Counted from the first letter of the stretch, positions 51,673-61,564 are shown. The stretch: 64,000 bases of DNA from Lachnospiraceae bacterium (GCA_003543235.1 DPJA01000030.1:1-64000); one strand, 5' to 3'. Notes: generated by a model not told the origin, from the sequence alone. Numbers and translations: made by a program.

Positions 51673-52746
51673 ATGAAGAAACTGTTTAGTATTATTATTG
51701 CTGTAATGCTTGTGTGTTCAGCATTTGCTGGTTGCACAAAGAAAGAAACCACACCATCTGCAGATGAAACACAAACCGAAGCATCAGAAGATGAAGCAGT
51801 CGAACAAGAAAATCCTAAAGATACAACCCAAGAACCAGTTAAGGACGAAATTAAAATTGCGTTACTAAAGGGTCCTACAGCCATGGGTGCGGTTATGCTT
51901 ATGAATGAAACAGAAAATGGAAAAGTGTTTGGCAACTATAAATTTGATGTACTTACAACACCGGATGAGGTTTCTGCAAAGCTTATAAACGGAGAGGTTG
52001 ACATAGCGGCGGTACCTGTAAACCTTGCAAGTGCACTTTATAACAAAAACAATGGTGAATTTCAGATTGCTGCAATTAATACACTGGGTAATCTATATAT
52101 TCTTGAAAATGGAAATCAAATTAATTCAATAAACGATTTAAGCGGAAAAACAATTTATTCTTCAGGTCAAGGTTCTGTGCCTGAATACGTGCTGGAATAT
52201 ATTCTTTCAAAAGCGGGAGTTACCGACTGCAAAGTTGAATTTATGCAGACTCATGCAGAACTTGCGGCGGCAGTTGCATCAGGAAAGGCTCAAATTGCAA
52301 TGATTCCTGAACCATTTGCATCTGTTGCAATAAGCAAAAACAGTAAGGTGAGAGTTGCTCTTGATGTTGCAAAATGTTGGGATGAATATTCATATCAAGA
52401 AGAAGAAGTTAACAATACACTGCCTACGGGATGTATTGTTGTAAGAAAAGATTTTCTTGCGGACCACGAAAAGGAGTTCAGCAAGTTTTTAGATGAGTAT
52501 GAATATTTTATTGAGGTAGTGAATGATGACCCTGAAGAGGCGGCAAAATATGTTGCTTCTTATGGTATAATTGATGATGAGGCTATTGCGGCAAAATCAA
52601 TACCTAACTGCAATATTACATTTATAGAGGGAAGCAAAATGCTTAGACTTGTTGAAAATTTCCTTAATACAATTTACGAAGCTAACCCTAAAGCAATTGG
52701 TGGAGCAGTTCCAGATGAAGATTTTTATTATGTAAGGCAATATTAG
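51673..52746 (+). CDS. ABC importer substrate-binding lipoprotein (NitT/TauT type)
   Basis: 357 residues. Lipoprotein signal MKKLFSIIIAVMLVCSAFAGC with lipidation at the Cys, then an acidic Thr/Glu linker, then a periplasmic-binding domain of the NMT1/ABC-sub-bd family (LLKGPTAMGAVMLM, LINGEVDIAAVPVNLASALY, IPEPFASVAI). This subgroup binds small molecules such as sulfonates, pyrimidines or nitrate. The ligand is unknown; the metA neighbour only hints at sulfur metabolism. Confidence 0.9.
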   Translation: MKKLFSIIIAVMLVCSAFAGCTKKETTPSADETQTEASEDEAVEQENPKDTTQEPVKDEIKIALLKGPTAMGAVMLMNETENGKVFGNYKFDVLTTPDEVSAKLINGEVDIAAVPVNLASALYNKNNGEFQIAAINTLGNLYILENGNQINSINDLSGKTIYSSGQGSVPEYVLEYILSKAGVTDCKVEFMQTHAELAAAVASGKAQIAMIPEPFASVAISKNSKVRVALDVAKCWDEYSYQEEEVNNTLPTGCIVVRKDFLADHEKEFSKFLDEYEYFIEVVNDDPEEAAKYVASYGIIDDEAIAAKSIPNCNITFIEGSKMLRLVENFLNTIYEANPKAIGGAVPDEDFYYVRQY

Positions 52747-52756
52747 AACAAATTTA

Positions 52757-52792
52757 TGGAGGCTCACGAGAGATTGTGAGCCTTCTACTTTT
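52757..52792 (+). terminator. Hairpin inside the ABC operon
   Basis: AGGCTCAC (52760-52767) pairs with GTGAGCCT (52776-52783); the tail TCTACTTTTATTT is a weak T tract. It probably lowers expression of the permease and ATPase relative to the binding protein. Confidence 0.6.
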
Positions 52793-52811
52793 ATTTGAAA
52801 GGAGAACTGTG

Positions 52812-53573
52812 GTGAAAAATAAAAATATTATTGCCAAAATATTTGCCGTGGTTTTTTGGATATTCATGTGGCAGATGGTAAGCATATGGGTTGGCAAAGA
52901 GATGCTGGTGGCATCTCCATTGGCGGTTATTAAGGTTTTTGGTGAACTGGTTATAGAAAAAACTTTTTGGCTTAGTATTTTAATTTCTCTTTTAAGGATT
53001 TTGATTGGTTTTGCTACGGCAGTTTTTGTGGGTACGCTGTTGGCGGTAATTACATATGCTATGCCTAAGGGATATTATCTTTTTTATCCAATTATAAGTG
53101 TTATAAAAGCAACACCTGTGGCGTCATTTATAATATTGGCGTTGCTTTGGATAAATAGCACAAATGTACCAGCATTTATTGCTTTTTTAATGGTGTTGCC
53201 TATAATATGGAGTAATGTATCCACAGGCATAAAAAACACTGATAAAAAATTGCTGGAAATGGCAGCGGTTTATAAGTTTGGACGCATTAAGACCATACGC
53301 CTTATATATGTTCCACAGTGTATGGATTATTTTTATACAGCTTGCATTATGGGTATAGGGTTTGCATGGAAAGCAGGTATTGCAGCAGAGGTTATTTGCA
53401 CGCCTAAGCTTTCTATTGGGTCAAATTTATATAATGCAAAAATATATCTGGAAACACCACAGCTTTTTGCATGGACAGGCGTGGTAATTTCAATGAGTAT
53501 AGTGGTGGAAAAGCTGTTTAAAAGAACAATGAAAACAGCATTCCATAAACACGGGTCAGGCGGTGAAGAATGA
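52812..53573 (+). CDS. ABC importer permease (NitT/TauT type)
   Basis: A 253-residue membrane protein with about six segments and the permease EAA-type loop (EMAAVYKFGRIKTIRLIYVPQCMDYFYTACIMGIGFAWKAGIAAEV). GTG at 52812 is placed 7 bases after AAAGGAGA. It partners with the lipoprotein upstream and the ATPase downstream (4-base overlap with the next gene). Confidence 0.9.
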   Translation: MKNKNIIAKIFAVVFWIFMWQMVSIWVGKEMLVASPLAVIKVFGELVIEKTFWLSILISLLRILIGFATAVFVGTLLAVITYAMPKGYYLFYPIISVIKATPVASFIILALLWINSTNVPAFIAFLMVLPIIWSNVSTGIKNTDKKLLEMAAVYKFGRIKTIRLIYVPQCMDYFYTACIMGIGFAWKAGIAAEVICTPKLSIGSNLYNAKIYLETPQLFAWTGVVISMSIVVEKLFKRTMKTAFHKHGSGGEE

Positions 53574-54223
53574 AACTTGGTCTATATTCCGTTACAAAAG
53601 CCTTTGATAAGGAAATATTAAATAACTTTACAATTAATTTCAAAGAGGGCAAAACAACGGTGCTTCTGGGTGCATCGGGCTGTGGCAAAACAACCATAAT
53701 TAACCTACTGCTTGGTCTTATAAAAGCCGATAAGGGCGAGGTTGTTGCAGATACAATGCAAAAAATATCTGTGGTATTTCAAGAGGACAGGCTGATGGAA
53801 AATATTACAGTGATTGAAAACTTGTTGGCAGTCAACATAAATGAAAAGCAATGCAGAGAAATAATGAATTCACTGGGAATTGGTGAAACTGCTAACAAAT
53901 ATCCAACCCAGTTAAGCGGCGGAATGAGGCGTAGGGTGGCGTTGGGACGTGCAATAGCATATCAGGGTGACATATTTATTATGGATGAACCATTTAAGGG
54001 TATTGATGTTTCACGCAAACAAAAAGTTATTGATGAAATAAAAAAGGTCGTAAAAGGCAAAATATGTGTTATAATTACACATGAGATATCAGAGGCGGTT
54101 GCTGTTGGTGATGAAGTGGTTATATTGGGAGGCAATCCTCTTGAAATAAGGAAAACTATTTCCCTTGACAAAACGGAAAACCCTGAAAAAATAATTAGAG
54201 AATATTTGGAGTGTGATTTTTAG
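53570..54223 (+). CDS. ABC importer ATP-binding protein
   Basis: 217 residues. Walker A GASGCGKTT, Q-loop VVFQEDRL, signature LSGGMRRRVALGRA, Walker B IFIMDEP and the H-loop ITHEISEAV are intact. It starts within the last codon of the permease (ATGA) and completes the importer. Confidence 0.93.
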   Translation: MKLGLYSVTKAFDKEILNNFTINFKEGKTTVLLGASGCGKTTIINLLLGLIKADKGEVVADTMQKISVVFQEDRLMENITVIENLLAVNINEKQCREIMNSLGIGETANKYPTQLSGGMRRRVALGRAIAYQGDIFIMDEPFKGIDVSRKQKVIDEIKKVVKGKICVIITHEISEAVAVGDEVVILGGNPLEIRKTISLDKTENPEKIIREYLECDF

Positions 54224-55482
54224 TGGAACCTGGCAGTGGGTACTTTATATTACTTATTGTGTTAGTTGGCTTATCAGCATTTTTTTCAGCATCTGAAACA
54301 GCACTTTCTTCAGTAAGTAGAATACGTTTATTAAATATGGTTGAGGAAAATGTGAAGAATGCAGACAAAATACTTAAGCTGCTTGAAACCCCACAAAAGC
54401 TTTTAAGTGCCATACTTGTGGGGAATAACATAGTAAATATATGTGCATCTTCCATTGCAACATCAATAGCAATTTTTTATTATCCAAAAACAGGTGTTGG
54501 GCTGGCAACGATTATAATGACTATACTTTTACTTATCTTTGGTGAAATAACCCCAAAGACAATGGCAGCAGAAAATGCAGAAAAATTTGCTCTGGGTGTA
54601 GTTAATGTTGTTGGAGCTATTGTTGTTTTGCTTACACCTGTGGTTAAAGTTTTAGATGTGGCAACGTGTGCATTAATAAAATTATTGGGCGGCAGAAATG
54701 ATGACAAAACACCTACTATTACTGAAGCTGAGCTTAAAACTATGGTTAATGTAAGCCATCAGGAAGGTGTTTTAGAGATTGATAAAAGAGAAATGTTAAA
54801 TAATGTGTTTGATTTTGGTGACTCTAAGGCCAAGGATGTTATGAAACCAAGGACAGAAATTGTTTCAGTTGCAAAAAATGTCAAATACAGCGAAATTGTG
54901 CAGGTTTTTAAAGAAGAGACGTTTTCCAGAATACCTGTTTATGAAGACGATATAGACGACATTGTTGGTATATTGTATCTTAAAGATATAATGTTTATAG
55001 ATGACAATGATTTTAAAGCTGAAAAATATATGCGTGAGCCATTTTTTACATACGAAAGCAAGGAAATTTCAAAATTGCTTCGGGAAATGCGTACAAATGG
55101 TATTGCACTTGCCATTGTGCTAGATGAATACGGTGGAACTAGCGGGCTTGTAACTGTTGAAGACATGGTGGAAGAAATAGTTGGAGAAATTACCGATGAG
55201 TTTGACTATGATGAAGAATGCGGCATATCTATGCTTAAAGATAACGAGTATTTGGTGGAAGGAACTACACGAATTGATGATATAAATGAAGTTTTTGGCA
55301 CTAATATATACAGTGATGAGGTTGAAACAATAAGCGGATATATAATTGGAATTTTGGGGCGTTTTGCAGAGCAAGGGGAGGTTATAGAAACCAACGGACT
55401 TACTGTAATTGTTGAGAAAATTCAAAAAAACAGGATAGACAAGCTTAGAATAAAGATAATAAATCCGGAAGAAGAACAATAA
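54223..55482 (+). CDS. CNNM/CorC (HlyC) family transporter-like protein
   Basis: 419 residues. DUF21/CNNM membrane domain (1-190; GLSAFFSASETALSSVSRIRL, LVGNNIVNICASSIAT, FGEITPKTMAAENAE), a CBS pair (~205-325; MKPRTEIVSV, FSRIPVYEDDIDDIVGILYLKDI, LDEYGGTSGLVTVEDMVEEIVGEI), then the CorC_HlyC domain. The family includes Mg2+/Co2+ efflux proteins; the old name hemolysin is misleading. The GTG start shares a base with the ATPase stop, so it is translated with the ABC operon although unrelated in substrate as far as known. Confidence 0.93.
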   Translation: MEPGSGYFILLIVLVGLSAFFSASETALSSVSRIRLLNMVEENVKNADKILKLLETPQKLLSAILVGNNIVNICASSIATSIAIFYYPKTGVGLATIIMTILLLIFGEITPKTMAAENAEKFALGVVNVVGAIVVLLTPVVKVLDVATCALIKLLGGRNDDKTPTITEAELKTMVNVSHQEGVLEIDKREMLNNVFDFGDSKAKDVMKPRTEIVSVAKNVKYSEIVQVFKEETFSRIPVYEDDIDDIVGILYLKDIMFIDDNDFKAEKYMREPFFTYESKEISKLLREMRTNGIALAIVLDEYGGTSGLVTVEDMVEEIVGEITDEFDYDEECGISMLKDNEYLVEGTTRIDDINEVFGTNIYSDEVETISGYIIGILGRFAEQGEVIETNGLTVIVEKIQKNRIDKLRIKIINPEEEQ

Positions 55483-55490
55483 AGAAATGA

Positions 55491-56513
55491 ATGAAATGGG
55501 GACTTTGTTTGGAAAATTTGGAAAGCAATAAAAATTTGGAAGATACTAAAGAAGTAGTTGAAGTAGCTGAATTAGATGATGTTGATAAAAAGCTTAAAGC
55601 CTCAGTTGGAGGATATACAAAAAAATCGGTTATCCAGTACATTGAAGCAATAAAAAAACAACATCATAGCACGGAAAACAGCTTGAAATTAAGTGTGCAA
55701 ACGTTGTTTGATGAAAAAGAAAAGCTTACGGAATATTGTGAAAAGCTGAAAGGGAAAATTGATAAGCATAAAAATGATAATAAGGTGCTTGCTGATAAAG
55801 TTGCATCACAGATGGTTGAAAATATGGACAGCAAAATAGAAGATGTTTCTTCCTATAAGTCTATTATAAAGGCTTTACAGCACGATGTGAAAGAACTGGA
55901 AAATAAGCTTTTTAAAAGTACAATGGAAAATAAAAGCCTTGAAGATAGGCTTGTGGAAAAGGAAAAGGAAATTTCTCAAAAAGACCAATCGTCACAGCTT
56001 TTATCAGAAATAATTGCGGAAACAAAAAAAGAAACAGAGGCTGAAAAAGAAAAGTCGTCGGAGTTGTCTGTTATTGTAAGTCAGCTTAAAGATGAGATTG
56101 TGTACTTTAAAGAAATAGTTTCTGCGGGTAAGATATCTGAACTTAACATAAAAATAGATGAATTGTCGGCAATGGTTGATGTGCAAAATGCCGTTGTTGA
56201 AAAAAGAAGTCAAGAAATAGAAACAAAGAATATTACAATAGAAACTGTAACATTGCAAAACGATGTGCTTAATAAAACAATAACTAACCTTACAGAAAAT
56301 ATTGATAGCTTAATAGTTCAAAATGAAAAGCTGAGTGCTGTAAATAAAATAATTACACAAAAGCTTGAGGAAGTACAGAAAGAAATTGTTGATGAAATTT
56401 CAGAAAAGTCTGATATATACATAGAAAAGCTTATTTTGGCAAGACGGTTGGATGAAGCACTGCTTAAGCTGAATGTGCTTGATGAAAAAAGGGCTGAAGC
56501 CTTTAAAGCTTGA
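55491..56513 (+). CDS. Coiled-coil protein with DivIVA-like N-terminus
   Basis: 340 residues, mostly heptad coiled coil (~60-340) rich in Glu, Lys, Ser. Before it, KASVGGYTKKSVIQYIEAIKKQH resembles the DivIVA/GpsB lipid-binding entry (GY-x-K-x-x-V-x-x-Y-hydrophobic). A role at poles or septa would follow from that likeness, but it is not certain. ATG 55491 lacks a clear Shine-Dalgarno; TTG 55509 has GGGGA 7 bases upstream and is a real alternative. Confidence 0.7.
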   Translation: MKWGLCLENLESNKNLEDTKEVVEVAELDDVDKKLKASVGGYTKKSVIQYIEAIKKQHHSTENSLKLSVQTLFDEKEKLTEYCEKLKGKIDKHKNDNKVLADKVASQMVENMDSKIEDVSSYKSIIKALQHDVKELENKLFKSTMENKSLEDRLVEKEKEISQKDQSSQLLSEIIAETKKETEAEKEKSSELSVIVSQLKDEIVYFKEIVSAGKISELNIKIDELSAMVDVQNAVVEKRSQEIETKNITIETVTLQNDVLNKTITNLTENIDSLIVQNEKLSAVNKIITQKLEEVQKEIVDEISEKSDIYIEKLILARRLDEALLKLNVLDEKRAEAFKA

Positions 56514-56535
56514 TAAAATTATCTTTAAATAAAAA

Positions 56536-56606
56536 GCAGTTAACCGCTCAATGGAAACATTGGGCTATATTTATATCCAAAATGTAAATAATATAGCAGT
56601 GTTAAC
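56536..56606 (+). other. Three-way-junction-like RNA structure
   Basis: GTTAAC (56539-56544) can pair with GTTAAC (56601-56606). Inside are a GNRA-type hairpin GCTCAATG-GAAA-CATTGGGC (56546-56565) and a weaker TATATT (56566-56571) / AATATA (56590-56595) arm. There is no T run after it, so it is not a standard terminator. It precedes the promoter of the diguanylate cyclase gene. Confidence 0.4.
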
Positions 56607-56688
56607 GTAAAATTTATAAAATATAAGAGAAAAAAGCTAAAAAATGTATTAAATAGCCTTTGTTTTTGTTAATTTTTTATTTTTAATT

Positions 56689-56717
56689 TTTACAAACTAT
56701 TTAAACTGTGGTATAAT
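56689..56717 (+). promoter_or_regulatory. Promoter of the diguanylate cyclase gene
   Basis: TTTACA (56689-56694), 17-base spacer, TATAAT (56712-56717), about 43 bases before the start. Confidence 0.65.
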
Positions 56718-56760
56718 TATCGGAATTGATATTTAGTATTATAAACAATGAGGTCTTGTC

Positions 56761-59700
56761 ATGCGTGGTTTAATCAAAAAAAATAAAAGCCTTATGGTTA
56801 TATTAATTTCACTTTGTATAGCGATGTCTGCTTTTGTGCCAATAATGGCACAGGAGAAGCAGAGCGTTATTCGTGTTGCTTTTTTTCAGATGGATGGCTT
56901 CAACGAAACGGATGAAAACGGAAAGACCAGTGGATATGGATACGAATATCTTAGAGAATTGGCAAAATATACAGGGTGGAATTACGAATTTGTTTCGGAA
57001 ATTAAAGTAAAGGATTTTATGGGTAATCCCACTGGAGAGATAAAGCCCCTTACTTATTCAACCGCTATGGAAATGGTTGAAAATGGAGAACTCGACATAG
57101 TTGGAATGGTGCAAAAGACGGATGAAACGGAAAAAAAATTTGAATTCCCACAGCTGGAATTATTCACACAACATGGTGCATTTTCAGTTTTGGATAGCAA
57201 CACAACAATAAATATAGATGACCCAAGAACCATGGACGGAATAAGGGTTGGTGTTATCAAGGGCTTTGCTGGTAATATGGATATATTGGAATATTTTAAG
57301 GAACAAGGCGTTAAAAAATATTCTATAGTTACCTTCGATAGTCAGGAAGAATTATGTGATGCAATTAAGGCAGACACAGCCTTAATTGATGCTATGTATA
57401 CAGCTAGCCTTAGAAAAATTGATGATGAAAAAATAATTTTAAGGTGGAAACCAAAGCCATACTATTTTGTTACAGGTAAGGGCAACAAGGAAATAATAGA
57501 TAAAATTGATTATGCACAAGAACTTATAGCCGTTAACACTCCATATTTTAAGGAAAATTTAAACCTCAAATATTATTCCATGTCGGCGAATAATGCGGTG
57601 GTGTTTACACAAGATGAATTAAAATATATTAAGGAACATCCAATGGTTACGGTGGCAGTAAATTCATCATGGATGCCAATAGAATATTTTGACTTTGAAA
57701 AAAATGAATATAAGGGCGTTATAGCTGATATTCTTAACAAGGTGGAAGAACGCACGGGCTTTAGGTTTAAATATGAAGTTGCAAACAGCTATGATGATGC
57801 TATAGATATGGTTAGAAGCGGTAAAGCACAGGTACTTTCGGGTATGGTAAATGACTATTATATTGCGGACAAACTGAATTTGGACACTACATTACCTTAT
57901 GTGGAGATAAACGCAAGTGCTATAACCAAAAAAGATACTGCAAACCTTTACGATGAAAATAATGTGGTGGCATTGACATATGGTCAGGTAACGAATGAAA
58001 TCTTCAGAAAGAAAATGCCAAATAATACTTTTGTGTACTATAATTCTGCTGAGGAATGCCTTGATGCTTTAAAAAGCGGAAAGGCTGATGTTACATTTGT
58101 TGCCACATATAGTGCGGAATTTTTTATGCGAATGCCAAAGTATAATTCCCTTAGGTCTTTTTGGATGAGTGACCTTGGCTGGCATATGTGCTTTGGTTTG
58201 AATAAGCAAGAAGATAAGCAACTTTACAATATAATTAACAAAACTGTTGCTGTAATTACCAAACAGGAAGTTAATGAAATTGTTGTAAAAAATGTGCTTA
58301 ACGCAACCGATTATGAGAACTGGACGAATTTGGTTTATCATCATCCATTTTTAACAAGCTTTATTTGTGTATTTGTAGCACTTGTAATAGTATTTGCTAT
58401 AATGGGTTTAAGCCATGTTGAGATGGAGGCAAAAAAACAAAGGCTGCAGGATGAGGAACGATTTAGAATTGCCATATCCAAAACCAATATATGTGTTTGG
58501 GATTTAGATATAGAAAATAAGCAAATAATTAATACAGCAAGTTCTCTTAAGGTTTACGGAGGTTCAAAAATTCTGGTTAATGTTCCTGAAAGCATTATAA
58601 ATTCAGGAGTTTATCATCCTGATGATATAGATATTATACGTAATGCTTACAATCGGGTTTATGCAGGAAAAAATGATGTTAAATTCACTTATAGAATAAG
58701 AAACGTAGTGCCAGAAAATGAATATTTGGGTGAATATAGGTGGGAGAAAACTATATACACAACAATGTATGATGATAATGGAAAGCCATGTCGTGCAGTT
58801 GGTGTTGCAGAGAATGTTACAAAGCGAATGATGGATTTGGAAAAAAAGAAAAGGGCGGAACAGTTTAGGGCGGCTACGGTTGAGGGTGCAATGGTATTTT
58901 TTGAAATGGACTTAGATGAGGATGAAGTTTTAACTACCGATAGAAATCTTGATGAATATAAGGATGAGGAGGGTAAGCTTACAATTACAAATGTTGTTAA
59001 AAAAATAGGTCAAAAAGCTGTGTTTGCCGAGGATTATCCTAAAGTGATAAAATTTTTTGATGTTTCCATGTTACGCAAAAATTATGATGATGGAATTACA
59101 GAAAACTACGCCGAGTTTAGGGTTGACAATAAATCCGGGGGATATATTTGGTGTGCTTTTGTTATTAATCTTGTTAAAGATGAAGATACAGGACATATAA
59201 TTGGTTATTTTAGAGCAAAAGATGTTGACGAGCGAAAGAAATATGAGCTTTCACTTAAAAATAAGGCAGAGCAGGATATGCTTACTGGAATGTATAACCG
59301 TGATACTTTTGAACAAATGACTAGAAAAGCATTAAGCGACAGAAGAAATGCGGAGTTTGTAAGTGCATTTATGATTATTGATATTGATGACTTTAAATCT
59401 ATAAATGATACATTGGGACATGACTGTGGAGATGAAGCCATTAAACTTGTTGCCAAAACAATTAGGGCTGCGTTTAGGGCAAATGACATTTTGGGGCGTC
59501 TTGGTGGCGACGAGTTTGTAGTGTTTATGAACCATGTGGCAACTAAAGAGGATGTTAAACGAAAAGCAGAAAGAGTTTGCGATGATATAAGGCAGATTAA
59601 ATATGAAAAAAATGAGGACCTTAAAATAACTTCATCTATTGGTGTTGCAATTACAACAGAAGAGGTTAGAACATTTATCAAGCTTTATAAAAAAGCTGAT

Positions 59701-59766
59701 GAAGCCTTATATGTTGCCAAAAAAAATGGCAAAAACCGTTTCTACGTGTATAATAAAGAAAACTAA
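56761..59766 (+). CDS. Diguanylate cyclase with two extracellular SBP_bac_3 domains and PAS-like region
   Basis: 1001 residues, a membrane sensor making c-di-GMP. Signal/anchor segment (1-30), two tandem periplasmic-binding-protein domains of the amino-acid-binding type (~36-275 and ~290-520), a membrane helix (PFLTSFICVFVALVIVFAIMGL, ~535-557), two PAS-like regions (~570-690 and ~700-825), and a GGDEF domain (~835-1000). The active site GGDEF is intact in LGRLGGDEFVVF. The inhibitory RxxD (RAND) lies exactly five residues upstream, so an active, product-inhibited enzyme is predicted. It likely senses amino acids or similar small ligands. Confidence 0.93.
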   Translation: MRGLIKKNKSLMVILISLCIAMSAFVPIMAQEKQSVIRVAFFQMDGFNETDENGKTSGYGYEYLRELAKYTGWNYEFVSEIKVKDFMGNPTGEIKPLTYSTAMEMVENGELDIVGMVQKTDETEKKFEFPQLELFTQHGAFSVLDSNTTINIDDPRTMDGIRVGVIKGFAGNMDILEYFKEQGVKKYSIVTFDSQEELCDAIKADTALIDAMYTASLRKIDDEKIILRWKPKPYYFVTGKGNKEIIDKIDYAQELIAVNTPYFKENLNLKYYSMSANNAVVFTQDELKYIKEHPMVTVAVNSSWMPIEYFDFEKNEYKGVIADILNKVEERTGFRFKYEVANSYDDAIDMVRSGKAQVLSGMVNDYYIADKLNLDTTLPYVEINASAITKKDTANLYDENNVVALTYGQVTNEIFRKKMPNNTFVYYNSAEECLDALKSGKADVTFVATYSAEFFMRMPKYNSLRSFWMSDLGWHMCFGLNKQEDKQLYNIINKTVAVITKQEVNEIVVKNVLNATDYENWTNLVYHHPFLTSFICVFVALVIVFAIMGLSHVEMEAKKQRLQDEERFRIAISKTNICVWDLDIENKQIINTASSLKVYGGSKILVNVPESIINSGVYHPDDIDIIRNAYNRVYAGKNDVKFTYRIRNVVPENEYLGEYRWEKTIYTTMYDDNGKPCRAVGVAENVTKRMMDLEKKKRAEQFRAATVEGAMVFFEMDLDEDEVLTTDRNLDEYKDEEGKLTITNVVKKIGQKAVFAEDYPKVIKFFDVSMLRKNYDDGITENYAEFRVDNKSGGYIWCAFVINLVKDEDTGHIIGYFRAKDVDERKKYELSLKNKAEQDMLTGMYNRDTFEQMTRKALSDRRNAEFVSAFMIIDIDDFKSINDTLGHDCGDEAIKLVAKTIRAAFRANDILGRLGGDEFVVFMNHVATKEDVKRKAERVCDDIRQIKYEKNEDLKITSSIGVAITTEEVRTFIKLYKKADEALYVAKKNGKNRFYVYNKEN

Positions 59767-59785
59767 GATTTGTTAGGAGAAGTGT

Positions 59786-61564
59786 ATGCTTTTATCAGCT
59801 GAAAATATATCAAAAAATTATGGAATGAAGCAGTTGCTTAAAGGGGTTTCTATTTACCTTAACGAAGGTGACAAAATTGGAATTATAGGAATTAATGGAA
59901 CAGGAAAAAGTACACTGTTAAGAATTTTGGCAGGTGTAGAGGAGCCAGATGAGGGTAAGGCGTGGTTTAGCCCAAATTTGCAAATTAGTTTTTTAAGACA
60001 AAATCCACCTATTCAAGATGATATGACTGTGTTGGAACAGGTGTTTGAAAATCTTCCACCACAGTTTAGACAGCTTAATGAGTATGAAGCAAAGTCAATG
60101 CTTTCAAAGCTGGGCATAACCAATTTTGAACAGAAAATGGATACGCTTTCAGGAGGACAGAAAAAAAGGGTGGCATTGGCAGCAGCACTTATACATCCTT
60201 CGGATGTGCTTATATTAGACGAGCCTACAAACCATTTAGACAGTGATATGGTAACATGGCTTGAGGGCTACTTAATTAAGTTTAAGGGCGGAATAGTTAT
60301 GATTACCCATGATAGATATTTCCTTAACCGTGTTGTAAACCACATAACAGAATTAGACAAGGGAAATCTTTATAATTATGAGGCTAATTATTCTAAATAT
60401 CTTGAACTTAAAGCACAACGTGAGGACATGGCACAGGCAACTGAAAGAAAGCGACAAGCTATATTAAAAAAGGAATATGCGTGGATTATGCGTGGTGCAA
60501 GGGCAAGAAGCACCAAAGCAAAGGGACGTATTGAAAAATATGAGAATTTAAAAGAACTTTCGGCACCAGAGATAGACGAAAAGGTTCAGCTTTCATCATT
60601 GTCTAGCCGTTTGGGACGAAAAACTATTGAACTTCAAAACATAAATAAATCATTTGATGGAAAAACAGTTATCAAGGATTTTAGCTACAATATAATACGA
60701 AATGACCGCATTGGAATTGTAGGGCAAAATGGTGCGGGTAAAAGTACATTGCTTAACATAATTTGTGGACGATTGAAGCCTGATACTGGAACAGTTGATA
60801 TTGGTGGAACGGTAAAAATAGGTTATTTTTCACAGGAAGGCAAGGAACTTGACCCTAATCAGAAAGTAATAGACTTTATAAGGGATATTAGTAATGAAAT
60901 TAAAACCCAAGAAGGAACTTTTTCCGCAAGCCAGATGTTAGAAAAATTTCTTTTTTATTCCGATTTGCAGTATGCAAAAATTGGGGCATTAAGTGGCGGT
61001 GAAAAACGCAGGCTTTATTTGCTTAGTATACTTATGGATGCACCCAATATTTTGCTTTTGGATGAGCCTACAAATGATTTGGACATTGAAACACTTACAA
61101 TTTTGGAGGACTATCTTGAAAGCTTTGGAGGAGCCGTAATTGCTGTATCTCATGACCGCTATTTTTTGGATAAGCTGGCGGAATTTGTGTTTGAGGTTAA
61201 AAAGGATGGTACGGTAATTCGCTATATTGGCAATTATTCGGATTATGAGGAAAATAGAACTATTGAAGAAAAGCCAGCAACTACCAAGGCTGTTGAAGAA
61301 AAAAAGGAAGTAATTGTTAAGCCTAAAAAGCTGAAATTTTCTTACAACGAACAAAGGGAATTTGAAACAATAGCAGATGATGTTGCAAAGCTAGAGGCGG
61401 CGGTAGAGAAAAATGCCGAAGATATGACCAAAGCTGTAAGTGATTATACCAAACTCAACGAGCTGATGGCACAAAAAGATGAGTTGGAAGAAAAGCTTAA
61501 CGAAAAAATGGAACGATGGGTTTATTTGGAGGAACTGTCTGAGAAAATTGAAGCACAGAAGTAG
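59786..61564 (+). CDS. ABC-F family ATPase, Uup type
   Basis: 592 residues, two fused ABC domains without membrane part: Walker A GINGTGKST and GQNGAGKST, signatures LSGGQKKRVALA and LSGGEKRRLYLL, Walker B LILDEPTNHLD and LLLDEPTNDLD. The inter-domain linker (ELKAQREDMAQATERKRQAILKKEYAWIMRGARARSTKAKGRI) and the C-terminal coiled coil (~520-590) match Uup more than the antibiotic-resistance subfamilies. ABC-F proteins act on the ribosome; Uup affects assembly or stalled complexes. It starts 19 bases after the cyclase gene. Confidence 0.92.
   Translation: MLLSAENISKNYGMKQLLKGVSIYLNEGDKIGIIGINGTGKSTLLRILAGVEEPDEGKAWFSPNLQISFLRQNPPIQDDMTVLEQVFENLPPQFRQLNEYEAKSMLSKLGITNFEQKMDTLSGGQKKRVALAAALIHPSDVLILDEPTNHLDSDMVTWLEGYLIKFKGGIVMITHDRYFLNRVVNHITELDKGNLYNYEANYSKYLELKAQREDMAQATERKRQAILKKEYAWIMRGARARSTKAKGRIEKYENLKELSAPEIDEKVQLSSLSSRLGRKTIELQNINKSFDGKTVIKDFSYNIIRNDRIGIVGQNGAGKSTLLNIICGRLKPDTGTVDIGGTVKIGYFSQEGKELDPNQKVIDFIRDISNEIKTQEGTFSASQMLEKFLFYSDLQYAKIGALSGGEKRRLYLLSILMDAPNILLLDEPTNDLDIETLTILEDYLESFGGAVIAVSHDRYFLDKLAEFVFEVKKDGTVIRYIGNYSDYEENRTIEEKPATTKAVEEKKEVIVKPKKLKFSYNEQREFETIADDVAKLEAAVEKNAEDMTKAVSDYTKLNELMAQKDELEEKLNEKMERWVYLEELSEKIEAQK

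Noticed and set aside
55487..55531. A 14-codon frame starting ATG AAT GAA ATG GGG before the coiled-coil gene
   Set aside because: No Shine-Dalgarno and no link to a regulatory structure; chance frame.
56536..56606. c-di-GMP riboswitch before the diguanylate cyclase gene
   Set aside because: The conserved GEMM-I and GEMM-II bases are absent and the structure lies upstream of the gene's promoter.
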